Below are positions 12,240-22,330 of a stretch of DNA of 64,000 bases, piece after piece. Both the position numbers and the translations under genes were made by a program. A model generated the notes under the pieces. The model was not told where the DNA came from, searched no databases, and saw only the letters and a program-made list of their open reading frames with translations. This DNA is from Sclerodactyla briareus (taxonomy: Eukaryota; Echinodermata; Holothuroidea; Dendrochirotida; Sclerodactylidae). The DNA is taken from assembly GCA_026419785.1 (NCBI GenBank), contig JAODTK010004776.1, forward strand, positions 310,001 through 374,000, read 5' to 3'. Each line of letters begins with the position of its first letter. Positions within the stretch are counted from its first letter, which is position 1.

Positions 12240-12425
12240 AGGCAAATCGCTGACCCCCTGTCTGTCCCTGTTCCATTCTGTCCTGCTAATGCGCTCAACT
12301 GAATTAGCTACCATTTTCGAAGCCATCGGTATGACCCGAGGACAAGGAGTCAAACCCCAATCTCCCGATTGGCGTGCCAATGATGGATAGGCCAAAGCTC
12401 CAGCAACTGTACTCACTACTTGAGA
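12240..12425 (-). mobile_element. Second tRNA-derived SINE family, copy 2 (decayed)
   Basis: On the minus strand a box-B-like GGGTTTGACTCCT is followed by GGGTCATACC and a body that aligns loosely to the copy at 8.87-9.05 kb (AAAATGGTA.., GGGACAGACAGGG). Box A is poorly preserved. Confidence 0.45.
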
Positions 12426-13445
12426 GGTTTACAGGCAGTACTGAGGTAATACCATGCAGAGTCAACAGACAAGCTTGGTCAGCATGTTTCATGGACTGAA
12501 AACTAGCGCTTTTAGTGAAGTCCCAGATGAGCGATGATTCCTAATTTATTTTTCAACAATACACTATGATGAATATCAGAATATGACATGCCACATCCAA
12601 GGCAGCTGCTAGCAGAACCATAGGACTGTTCCCAAGGAAGGGGGGGGGGGGGTATAAATGACCTTGGTTGGGTGGGGTAGGCCCAAGGCCACAAGAAGAA
12701 ATTTAGAGTGCATATGCAGGAATAACACATTGCTGCACTGAGTTGAAATAGGCTTCTAGTCAATGTCATTCAAGGTGGTTCCACAAATGAGCAGCCACCA
12801 TTTTTAGAGGCAACATTTGGATGAATTATTATTTTATTTCCTATCTGAGCAAAGTGCCAACTAGGGCTGGCAGGTAAGAGATGAGTATATATCAACAATT
12901 GAGAAGCCTCAGATCCTCGCAAACAGGCATTAAATCAATGTATTAATTGGAGCAATAATCATTTGAAAAACGATAAATTGGGGGATAACTTTTCTCCCTC
13001 TTCATAGAGAAATGCCAGTATATATGTGAGGCCACTATCCTAATCAGCAAGAAATCAGGAGAGGCCAAGGGGGCCTAATAAATAGAGGAAACATTTATTG
13101 AGTTAGTCATGCCTGTTTCCTCTGCACAAAACAACCACATACACTGACTCATTCCTGTCACTGCTCATGGAACTGAGCCATAACTATCAGGACATTCTCT
13201 CGAGGCATGTCATTTGCCAGATATAGCTCCCATTGCAACTACCTAGGATGGCACCATGGGTATCCATTAAAGGGCTCACCAGTTCAGGAAATGGGTGGTG
13301 ATGGAATCAGGTGTGGACACATCAGTGGGTATATTGCACCTGTCACTTGAATGACACACCCCCCGTCACCTTTGTGACTGACACACCCCCACAGTCACTT
13401 TCCAGTGACAAATACCATACCAGATGTTATACAAACTGGAACATT
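12426..13445. other. Intron sequence, no gene seen
   Basis: Contains a G13 run at 12640-12652 and short CACACCCCC-rich pieces near 13350-13390, each carrying GTCAC/GTGAC words that belong to the repeat described next. Confidence 0.4.
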
Positions 13446-13823
13446 TGACTGACTATGTCCTACTCCTCAGTTACATTAGTGACTGACAAAATTGGTACGA
13501 TGACCCACATGTGTGTCACTTGCATTATCATGATTTTCCACTGTATGTGATTTGGATGTCATGCATGAATTTTTTAAGCCAAGATGCTCAATTGTAGACA
13601 AAACGTCTGGCAAAATGAGAAGGGCGATGGGGTGGCCAACCCAGACCTTTGGTATTAATGCCAGATGTTCAATGGTGCGTGGGAAGGGTGCAGGGTCCAC
13701 TATAGGGTAAGTAAAATATCTCAAATAGATTGGAAAATTTAACTGACAATGATCTACCAACCCCTCAGTTACTTAAGTGACTGTCAACATTGGTTCAGTG
13801 ACCCACATGTGTGTCACTTTGCT
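13446..13823 (+). repeat. Direct repeat pair, about 295 bases apart
   Basis: About 80 bases recur: one copy at 13446-13524, the other at 13741-13822. Both carry CTCAGTTAC..AGTGACTG, ATTGGT and GACCCACATGTGTGTCACTT. Phrases before each copy (CCAGATGTT..., TGGAA.ATTT) also match, so this is a diverged tandem unit of about 295 bases. Confidence 0.65.
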
Positions 13824-14842
13824 ATAAGACCAACTACCCTACAATGACTCACCTTTTTTCGGGGAGAGGGGGTGAGTCTTACAATAGACAAGCAATGTAT
13901 ATTCATTCTCCAGAGGAAAGTTGTCAACTATCTCTAAGTGACTGACTGAATGAGCCATGTAGCATAAAGTCTCAAAGCCACAAAGTAGACTTGATATCAC
14001 AATGACTGGATTTTCAGCCTGAATTATGATTTCACGTACATGTACATGTCCTTTGTGAGGACATTATGGCAAATGTATAAACGAATTGCACCTTGTTTAT
14101 AACTTGGCAATTGTACTTAAATTGAATTTGGCTTCACACTCATATAGTGACAGTCAACCAACCGATGAATGATTGTACAGATTATAAGGGCTCCAACATT
14201 GAACCTTTTCTTTTAAATCTGGCTCATCTGACCACGAAGATCGCATGGACCCTTTAATAGGAAATGAGACAGCCTACCCAGGGAGTATGAACTGAAAGTA
14301 AAACTGATCCGAGAGTATTCATGTCTGGTATCCTGAGAACAAGTCTGATACCCTCAGTGGGTCTAATTTACATGGAAATTCAACTCCTGGAGAAAGCTAT
14401 TTACTCAGAAATTAGGCCAAAAATAGGTTCATACCCCACAACCCACTTTTGAAGGGTTAATATAGCTTGTACAATTGGGTGGATTGTTAAATGAGAACAA
14501 GGAGCCATGATTTCCAGGAACTATACATGGTCATTTTATGAGTTTTCCGGTGCAGCAAGAGCATGACTTAATATTTTCACATCTCCAGTGATGTGCACAT
14601 ATACTCTGGGTAGGGGAGAGGTAAATGCATAAAATAACAACACCCAGATATGCAGATAAGTTGTGCCTAACTCGCCTGACACTTGTGAGATGATTTCCTC
14701 TTGATAAGCCTGTTCACAGTTGCATTGTAATGCTAGGATAATTCATTAATGTGTGCATTTACATAGTGCACAGCATTTCCAATTGCATACTCTTACAGTC
14801 CTCTCGCCTTTGGAATGCTCTGCCATCTGACTGCTTCCCCTC
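13824..14842. other. Intron sequence, no gene seen
   Basis: No exon or repeat was recognised beyond a short ATGTACATGTAC-like palindrome near 14034-14048. Confidence 0.4.
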
Positions 14843-15124
14843 TTAATGATAATGATAATGTCAATTCTTATATAGCACTTCACAAACATTACCCCGACCA
14901 TAGGAACCAGTCACCAATCCGACAATCCCGGAAGATTATATAGCGGCAGCTAATCAGCGCCAGTTGTGTTCTGATACCTCACGGTCCCCATTTGTACACC
15001 TGGGTGAAGAGAAGCAAGCAGGATAAAGTACCTTGCTCAAGGGTACAACGTGGCGGGCTCGAACCCACAACCTCTGGGTTACAAGCTGGACGCCTTAGCC
15101 AATTAGGCCACCACGCTCCACAAC
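14843..15124 (-). mobile_element. tRNA-derived SINE, copy 2
   Basis: On the minus strand from 15124 the head carries box A (TGGCCTAATTGGCTAAGGCG) and a canonical box B (GGTTCGAGCCC). It continues with GTACCCTTGAGCAAGGTACT, the shared body, GGTAATGTTTGTGAAGTGCT, and an ATTATCATTATCATTA tail. It is colinear with the copy at 3.0-3.3 kb but lacks part of the AAAGCGCT tail. Two copies so alike show a family active in this lineage's past. Confidence 0.87.
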
Positions 15125-15179
15125 CTTCAACTTTTCAAGTCTAGAATAAACAAACAGCCACCTGGGAAAAAACATAGAT

Positions 15180-15250
15180 GACTGCTGGAATTCGAGCCTG
15201 GATGTTTGGCTTGCGAAGTGTCACTGAAACCACTCTGCCATTCTTCTGCC
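15180..15250 (-). repeat. tRNA-like sequence (pseudogene or SINE head)
   Basis: On the minus strand there is a box A match (TGGCAGAGTGG) and a box B match (GGCTCGAATTCC), spaced as in a tRNA. The acceptor stem does not pair well, so I do not call a functional tRNA. It sits just upstream, in minus-strand terms, of the SINE at 14.84-15.12 kb. Confidence 0.5.
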
Positions 15251-16350
15251 CTAAAACACTATCACCAAGATGTATTTCATATATCGTCTATATACCGAAA
15301 ACTCAAGACTGCCCCACCAGATGAATGACAGGAACACCTATGGTGCGGCGAGGAACCTGATCTCCACAATGACAAATGATAGCAATGTCTGAGATGCTTC
15401 ATAAAGTATTATATTTCACATGATCAGATAGTGCCCTACATTGCTGACATTTTTCTCTACCTTGTAGCAGTTTCACTTGTATGCAAACTTAGGGTAAGGT
15501 GACTTTCGCAGCCTTTGGGGATTTGCTCCTTTATGTAGCAGTCCATCCATTCGGAGGTGTCCCGTCATTAGTGTGGGTCATTCTAGGTTCTGAATTTAAC
15601 GAAACTTGGTAAATGTGAACGACATGTTGGAGTCATCAAAGGTAAAATTGCAGATTTCATGCGAGAAACCTCGGAAGTGTCAATTTCAGCCAAACCCTTA
15701 ATTTAACCTTGAGTCATGGTTACTCTAGCTTCAAATATCGAATGGGATTGATATCGTCCTCCACTGATTGCCCAAATGTGGGGATATACACCAAAGCCCA
15801 GAAACCCTCAGCAGAGGTTTATTTTTAGAGTGAAAACAGTGATCAAGCATCCTATGAACACTGAACAGTGAAGTATTCTGCATCTTCTTCATCAAGTACA
15901 TGACAGGCAGGGGATGGACCCTACACAAGGTCCCCCAGGTGTTCGGTCTGGATTCAACAAGTTTTGTCAGCAGCAAGATGTTTTGTGTATGCCCCTTGTG
16001 GTTACCTAGCACCCAAAGGCAACATATCTGCACAATTAATGTCTTTGGTAGTTGTCAACCATAATAGTATTCCAGTTTGCGTGCACTGAATGTTCAGCAG
16101 CTTCCCTCCTTTCATCTAAAATAATACCCTCCCAGGCAGTGGAACACATCCATGTGAGGAAATGTGGATGATGGGCCTTTGAATCAGAAATTACTGTATG
16201 AAAAGTAATGGGAACACCACCAAAGAGTGGGGATATCCTCCCCATCCCCCGTGGGTTGTGTGCCCATGCTTCTAGGTCTAAGAATTCACATTTAACCCAG
16301 ATTGTTCAATCCTAGGAGATACCTACATGAATAACAAATACATCACTTAC
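15251..16350. other. Intron sequence; one decayed repeat unit
   Basis: The piece at 15545-15700 has the phrases GGTGTCCCGTCATTAGTGTG, TAACGAAACTTGGTAAATGT and GAGTCATCAAAGGTAAAATT. It looks like one unit of the repeat class at 26.1-26.4 and 32.4-32.8 kb. The rest shows nothing I can name. Confidence 0.35.
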
Positions 16351-17500
16351 CTTTATTGCGCTTCTTTTCGGGTGGAGATGAAGACCGCGGACCTGATCCA
16401 CCGCCACCCCTGCTCTCTGGAGACGACGAAAGGGAGGGTTCTGAGAAGTCAACGAGGGGCTTCTTCTGGCCGTGCTTCCGCTTCTGACCGAGTTTTTGAG
16501 TCCACGCTGCCCATCTGGGGTGTCTGGGAATCGCCCAGTCTCCCTGAGAGTTCCTGCACCTCACTGTCCATGCTGAGGCTCTGCTCCAGCCGGGCATGTG
16601 AACGGACGAGGACAGGGTCTGGGAGCGCTGAGGGGCTCGGGTCAGTGTCCACGGAGGAGTGATGGAAGTCCTGGAAGCTTGAAGACTTGCTGAACCGTGA
16701 CCGTCGTGACCGCGCCCGGTGGGCATCCTCGTTGTGATCACTGGGGCTGGAGCCAGATGCAGGCAATGGTGCCTGGTGACGATGCGGGGAAGACGACGAC
16801 TTGTACTTCTTGTGCTTCTTCTTTGACTCGTTGAAATCCTCACTGGAGCTACCTGTGGAGACGTCGCTCACCTTGCGAGTGTGTCTCAATTCAGTCCTCC
16901 GGGCGGGGGAAGTTTGCCTCGGGTCAAAGACCTCGGCATCCCCCTCTGAGAATTCTTCCTCATCCCTGGGAGGGATGTCAAAACCTATGGGGTATCGGAA
17001 GAGCAGAGTCATCCAAGGCCGCCTGATAGAAGCCACATCCTCAGACTTGGTCTCCATACCATCTATCCCACCGGGACCCCGAGCTCCGCATCGTACTTCT
17101 TGCCGTCCTCATCAAAACCCTTCACCCCACTCCGGCGCTTGACACTCCCCCGCCGGTTTGTCAGTTTCTCCTTCATCTTCTCAAACTTTGAGAATATCCC
17201 AGGGCGCCCTCTCTCCTTGACGTTTTCTTCCTCTGCCTCATCACCAAAGGGGTCTAAGGACTTGCTCCGCTTTTTCATGCTCCCGCTCTTGGTAGATTCC
17301 CTGGAGATAGTTGACCAGTCCGACGTTCTGCCCTGTTGGACCGGTACTTGGTCTCGATATCTTCATCCCCAACATGGCTCTCAGGATCAGAGAAGGATTC
17401 AAGGTTTCCCAGGTTATGCTCCTGGCGACTGCTCCCTGTGGTCAGAGGATGTACGATGAACCTCCAGAACAGTCATGCTGAGCTGCTCATTGCGAATATC
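16351..17500 (-). CDS. Large serine-rich internal exon of the same gene
   Basis: About 383 codons lie between acceptor CAACAG/GAT at 17501 and donor AAAG/GTAAGT at 16351. The exon starts DIRNEQLSMTVLEVHR, extending the coiled coil of the preceding exon. It then holds an acidic stretch, DWSTISRESTKSGSMKKR, a basic block RPGIFSKFEKMKEKLTNRR, an aromatic/acidic patch GFDIPPRDEEEFSEGDAEVF, a lysine/serine tract SKKKHKKYKSSSSPHRHQ, and an Arg/Ser tail with KRKHGQKKPLVDFSEPS. Several R-x-x-S and RRxS sites look like basophilic-kinase targets, which is inference. Most of the exon is predicted by eye to be disordered, as in cytoskeletal or signalling scaffolds, but no domain family is recognised. Four frame breaks occur near 17424 (extra base), 17331-17333 and 17067-17069 (one G missing from each G3 run) and 16493-16497 (extra A in an A5 run). 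They sum to zero, so the exon keeps its phase. No other stop interrupts the pieced frame. Confidence 0.72.
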
Positions 17501-18287
17501 CTGTTGATCGTAATAAGAAAGATATTCCTAATTGAACAATGTCAAGGTAATGTGTCATTACCTTGATTATGAACTGGGTCAGATAGAGCAAATGCACTCA
17601 TTCTGTCTCTGTTGAGTGGAATATGATAATGTAACTTTAACTGTCATGGTAAATGACATTTTTACATATTGCCCCTTGTTTGGCCATACCAACAATATGC
17701 ATTTGTCGAATGTAAGTTAGATGTCCTACTTAATCCCAGGGCATAGAATCTAGAATCTAATGGGGTGGGTTCCGAATTCTAAACCAATGGTGTTCACATA
17801 ATTTGACTTTTATACCATATTCGTTTGTGGAAATTGCATTCTTCAACAGAGAGGTTGCTAATATGCTATTCAAAATAATGCAACATTAATGTAATGTTTT
17901 TTTTTAAACAACGCATTTATTTAGGTCCTTGCATAGTGACGAATGTGTAATGCACGCATGACAAATCAGTTATTCCACAATGAACTGGGACAGCTTCTCA
18001 TTGCTATTGTGCTCTGAAAATTGCGTTGAGGAAACACAAAAGCTGATGTTGGATTTATGGTTCATATTATCTTCTGTATGCCGGGCACAGTACACTGCAC
18101 TACTGTGCATGGTAAGACATTGTGGTTTGCAGCTCCTGAGTGGCGTTGTTTGCATTGGGCAGGCGGCAGCTGTTCCTCCCAACACATCTCCACCCACCAT
18201 CCCCCCCCCCCATCCTAACCATTCTAATCCACTAAAGCTACCTCTTCCCCCCCCCCCCTCCACTCTCATTAAGTCAGGATTTCTTAC
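17501..18287 (-). other. Intron between the two largest exons
   Basis: The intron is 787 bases from GTAAG at 18287 to AG at 17501. It contains two C10-C12 runs (about 18200-18211 and 18247-18258), close to the donor side. No other feature was seen. Confidence 0.55.
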
Positions 18288-18671
18288 CTGAAGAGTCTTG
18301 ATGGCTGTGAGGTACTGCGCATGTTCTCGCAGTTTTTGGTTCGCTGCTGCGTCTCAGAGCACACATCTGCTCCATCAACCGTAGTAGGTGGTCAAGCTGC
18401 TGCATACCCTGGCCCCCCCTCTCCCCCATGAGGGGGCTCGTCTGGATGTTCTCATTCAACGGGGGCATTCTCATCGGTACCCCCACGCTGGGGACGGGCC
18501 GAGAAGACCGCTTACTGGTGTTCTCGATGCTCTTTAGAATGTCTGCGATTGAGCCCCATTCCTCCCTCCTGACCAGGTGGTGGCGCCCTCCTGCTGGCTG
18601 GTTTCAGGACTCTTGATTGGCCCACTGAGGGGGTCGCCTGTCGTTTGGACATGGTCCAGGCTCTGGGCCAT
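18288..18671 (-). CDS. Probable first coding exon of an unrecognised charged coiled-coil protein
   Basis: I place the start at the ATG at 18671. It has a strong context (A at -3, G at +4) and an in-frame TGA ten codons upstream at 18704-18702. If the AG at 18691-18690 is used as an acceptor instead, the coding part is longer at its 5' end. The exon begins MAQSLDHVQTTGDPLSGPIK and later reads EEWGSIADILKSIENTSKR. It ends in a leucine-rich helix, LLRLMEQMCAL, followed by NQKLREHAQYLTAIKTLQ, a heptad-like coiled coil. The donor CAG/GTAAG at 18288 leaves phase 0, which matches the next exon. The frame breaks twice: near 18564-18566, where one G seems missing from a G3 run, and near 18353-18357, where one base is extra or two are missing. 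The two shifts cancel. The protein family is not recognised. Existence of the exon is well supported by splice phase and amino-acid pattern; the exact start is less sure. Confidence 0.62.
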
Positions 18672-18689
18672 CCTTGAGGTGGGGGCTAT

Positions 18690-19325
18690 CTGGAAGTCAC
18701 ATCAATTCTGGGTGGAAGAAATGAGGAAATGTGGATCCTAATAACTGCGTTATGAATCGAGACATATATCTGAATAAGCTGACAATATCATGTACAACCC
18801 AGATGTGGTAGATACTTACTTGGTCATCATTATAATCACTTTGATACAAGAAAAAAAACAAAACCCAGACATTTGGTACTACTTAATTCTCCAGCCTTGC
18901 ATTTTGTTAGTATATGAACCTGAATTCAAGGCCTCAGTTAAGACTTCAGGCTGCTCAAAAAATATATTTAACAATTTGACCAGTGAAACTCACAACAAAC
19001 TCAACTAATGCCTTGTGATGACTTGTGATACTTTCATGTTTATCAGACTTACAAGACAGTTTAATACAAGTTTTGTTATGGTGTGGTAATGAGTCATGAC
19101 TCCGAGTCACTTCAACTATGTCCTAACTTGATGACTTTGGGGAATTTTTGCTCACTGAATACAGACAGTGACTCAACTCTGGTGGGTGACTTGCGAGAGT
19201 GGCATTTCTTTCTAAATATGGCGAGGGGAAAGCAACATCTACCCTGTTTTCCCAAAATGACCGTGTACAAAATGGAAGTCAAAAGGCAACCCAACAAATG
19301 TCGGGGTACATGTCACCCACACTTG
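18690..19325. promoter_or_regulatory. Region upstream of the probable start codon
   Basis: This would hold the 5' UTR, a 5' intron or the promoter of the minus-strand gene. No TATA box, initiator or CpG island can be supported. A pyrimidine-rich stretch followed by CAG at 18690 is compatible with a splice acceptor inside a 5' UTR. Confidence 0.2.
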
Positions 19326-19411
19326 TCCCATGTGCTTCACCATCACAAATGGTGATGGAATGTAATGTCCCATGTGCTTCACCATCACAAAATTGGATGA
19401 TGGAATGTAAT
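19326..19411 (+). repeat. Tandem duplication, about 45-base unit, two copies
   Basis: GTCCCATGTGCTTCACCATC occurs at 19326 and again at 19369, each followed by ACAAA..TGATGGAATGTAAT. The unit contains CACCATCACAAATGGTGATG, so each copy can also form a small stem. Confidence 0.75.
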
Positions 19412-21479
19412 TCCAGTCAGTGGCATTGCATGGAACACAGCTAGCCAGAGGTATGTGGAACACCTGTCAATATGATTTTCCATATGAAGAAGATTTATGT
19501 ACATGAGCTTTTATTGAATAAACCCTAGACACAGTTGATAGCCAGCTGTTCTACTGAGGCATGGCACATCTTGATGTAGGTCGGCCAAAAACTCAATATT
19601 CCATGTCCAAATAGGTGATATTTGTCAAACGGACATTGGAAACAAGAAAATCACACAAATTTTTAGCAGTAATCAAACATGACCTACCGTAATCCATCTT
19701 AGACATGGACAGAATGGAGTGTTGGGGGTAAGCTTCCCCCCCCCCCCTCTCGCAATATCCTGAAAACTGTCCATCTACTCATTTTTCACATGATAACTTC
19801 GGAGGAGACCCCACATACAATATGTCTACCAAATCACTACTCATGGCCCCCGACCTCTTCCTTACTCTGATGCACACCCACTGCGGCTTGCCCATTACTG
19901 TACCTCACAGTCTCCCTGAGCACAGGAGAGACTAGACTCCCTTTATAGAACAACATTAATTGGTGGGGGTTCCGGGGTCAGTCCCCCTATTCCGCTATTA
20001 GCTGGTAATTAGCAATAACTGTCAACAGTTAACTGTTAAACTCAGACGTGGTGTGATCATGGTGTGATGTGGACATAGCTAGAGTATATAGACACATGCC
20101 TGAAGTTGGTTGCATGTAACTGATGCATAATTTGTCTTACCCATCAGGCCTCAGAATGTCAGCATCTGAAGCTCACTAAGAACAAGAGATACCCTATAGT
20201 ACAGAACCTTCTCAGATCTGTTAGGCTGATACTAGAGAACAGTTCCTAAACAGCATTTCTCAATAACCTCACAAATTGTGAATAGAGCCGAAGAATCGGA
20301 AATAGGCCTGTTCACAGCTGCAGTGTATCGTACTGATCGAACACAAAAACTTGGCAAATTATTTCCCATACACATCATCACTGACAATAGCAAAAAATAT
20401 TAAGTGAGTTTGCAGTTTTCACTTAGACGAGATTCCCCCCATAGCGATATTGTTACAGCTTATTTTCAAACTATCACCACTATTTGAAAACGCAACCAAT
20501 GCGTCCCATGTTTTCGGATGTTAATGTTGTTTAGTATTGGGGAAATCTGTGAAGATTTGTGCTGGCAGAATGCATTATTTCCGGTAGGGGAGTTTCGAAA
20601 ATTGTTCCGCACACTGTCGTTCAACGTCGAACTGCCATTGTTTCCCTCATGACCTTTGACACAATATCATTATTATCTCATTAAACTGTGACGGCGAACA
20701 GGCTTATTAGATTAATTCAGGTTTGTTTTCAAGTGTAGTGACAGTTTAAAAATAGGCTGTTATGGCATGTTGATGGGGTGCATGGTCTATTATGGGATAA
20801 GTTGACTAGTGTTTATGTGACTAGATTGATAATGTATGTAGCAATGTCTGCAAGACTGCACTCCAAGCAGGGGATCGAAATAAGGGATCAGAGTCCACAG
20901 GTTACTTTTCAAAATAAAAGGCACTGGTTCGTGAAATCTGCATGGGTCCAGGGGTTATTTTGGTAGGACAGGGGCTCTGATCACTTTCACAACTTCTCCA
21001 TTAAGGAGGCCAGGGCTTCGAATGAGAAAATCACCCCCAGAGGCTATAAAACATAGCTCAGATGAATTACTACATACATTAAAGTGTCAGTCTGCCAACA
21101 AAACATGAAATAGTGCTTGCTGTATTTATAAGTTAGGCCCACCTAAATATGACCAAGAGAAGACCAGGAGCTATTTGCCCCCCCCAAAAAATAGCCCCTG
21201 GGTTTATTCAATTTCATTAGGATTTGGGGGGTATTGATGTTTACATTTAGGGGGCTAATGGCCCCTGGGCCCCCACTTATTTTGAACGCTGAGACTGCAA
21301 GCCCAAACATAGTGAGCATGGGCACCATGAGCAGTTTCATTTCAAACCTTTCTCCCACAACAAGTTATTAAATATTAGGGCAGGATGATAAGGTGGTAGA
21401 ATTCACCAGAATGAACTAGACATGTGTAGGCGGGTAAACCAGCCCACGTGTAATCCCCACATTTTGAGCATTGATGCTT
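19412..21479. other. No gene seen
   Basis: A C10 run near 19737. A block at 21166-21290 has C8, GGGG and ATGGCCCCTGGGCCCCC words and reads as the GC-rich end of a decayed DNA element. Nothing else could be supported. Confidence 0.35.
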
Positions 21480-22330
21480 TTGAGCATCATTGGGAAGAAG
21501 TATCTACACCCCAATAAGACCCCCATTTTGGTCAGAAACCAAGACAAACTTCACCCACCAAGTTTTGTTGTAATCCATGGGTGTAATAGGACATGAATTA
21601 TGCAAATTTGACACATGATGGATTTGAAATGACTTCTACCTTTGTGATGGACAAATGTAGCCCCCATCCACCAAGTTTCGTTCAATCTGACAAAGTTTGG
21701 AAATTCGCATAATTTCGCAAGTTTCACTTCCGATGACCTTGAATGACCTCCACATTTTTGGGATTCAACTAAGTTGTTCCCACCAAGTTTCGTTCAATCT
21801 GACAGAGTTCGGTAAATCCTATAAATTTCGCAAATTTGACCTTTGATGACCTTGACATGACCTCCACATTTTTCGGGATCAACTATACTCCCTACCCACC
21901 AAGTTTCCGTTCAAATCCGACTAACTTGAAAATTTAGCGAAAATTATGCAAATTAGCGGCCCCCGCATTGCAGCGATGCCCACTCCGAACTCATCCGAGA
22001 TTTCACTAGGGCGTACAAGTGTACCAAGGTTTAGATCAATCGGATAAAGCATTAAAGAGTTATTGCGCTAACAGGAAAATCTTCCAATCGTGGAAATTAT
22101 GCAAATTAGTGGACTTCGTTCATGTGGCGACGCCCACTTTCGAACTCATCCGAGATTTCACTAAGACGGACATGTGTGCCAAGTTTCAGCTCAAACGGAC
22201 AAGTGTTGGAGAGTTATTGCGCTAACAAGAACGCGGCGGATGCGATACGCGGCGGACGCGGACGTGGCGGAGACGGCGAAACCAAAACCACAATATTCCC
22301 GAAGTGGGGATATAATGAGCTGAATAGCGG
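21480..22330 (+). mobile_element. Tandem-unit element with GC tail and terminal hairpin (Helitron/pearl-like)
   Basis: Four or more diverged units of about 120 bases carry CCACCAAGTTTCGTTCAATC, TCTGACA.AGTT, an AATTTCGCAA phrase and GACCTTGAATGACCTCCACA. These are followed by two units with ACTCATCCGAGATTTCACTA and GAGTTATTGCGCTAACA. A GC-rich variable tail (about 22230-22283: GGCGGA and GACG words) leads to ACCACAATATTCCCGAAGTG then GGGATATAATGAG, whose CCCGAAGTGGGG forms a hairpin. The same end appears on the other strand at 25.86-25.93 kb. Confidence 0.6.

Noticed and set aside
13267..14255. ATTAAAGGG at the left and CCCTTTAAT at the right, like the ends of a third TTAA element
   Set aside because: Only nine bases match and the sequence just inside diverges at once (GCTCACC versus TCCATGC), so chance is likely.
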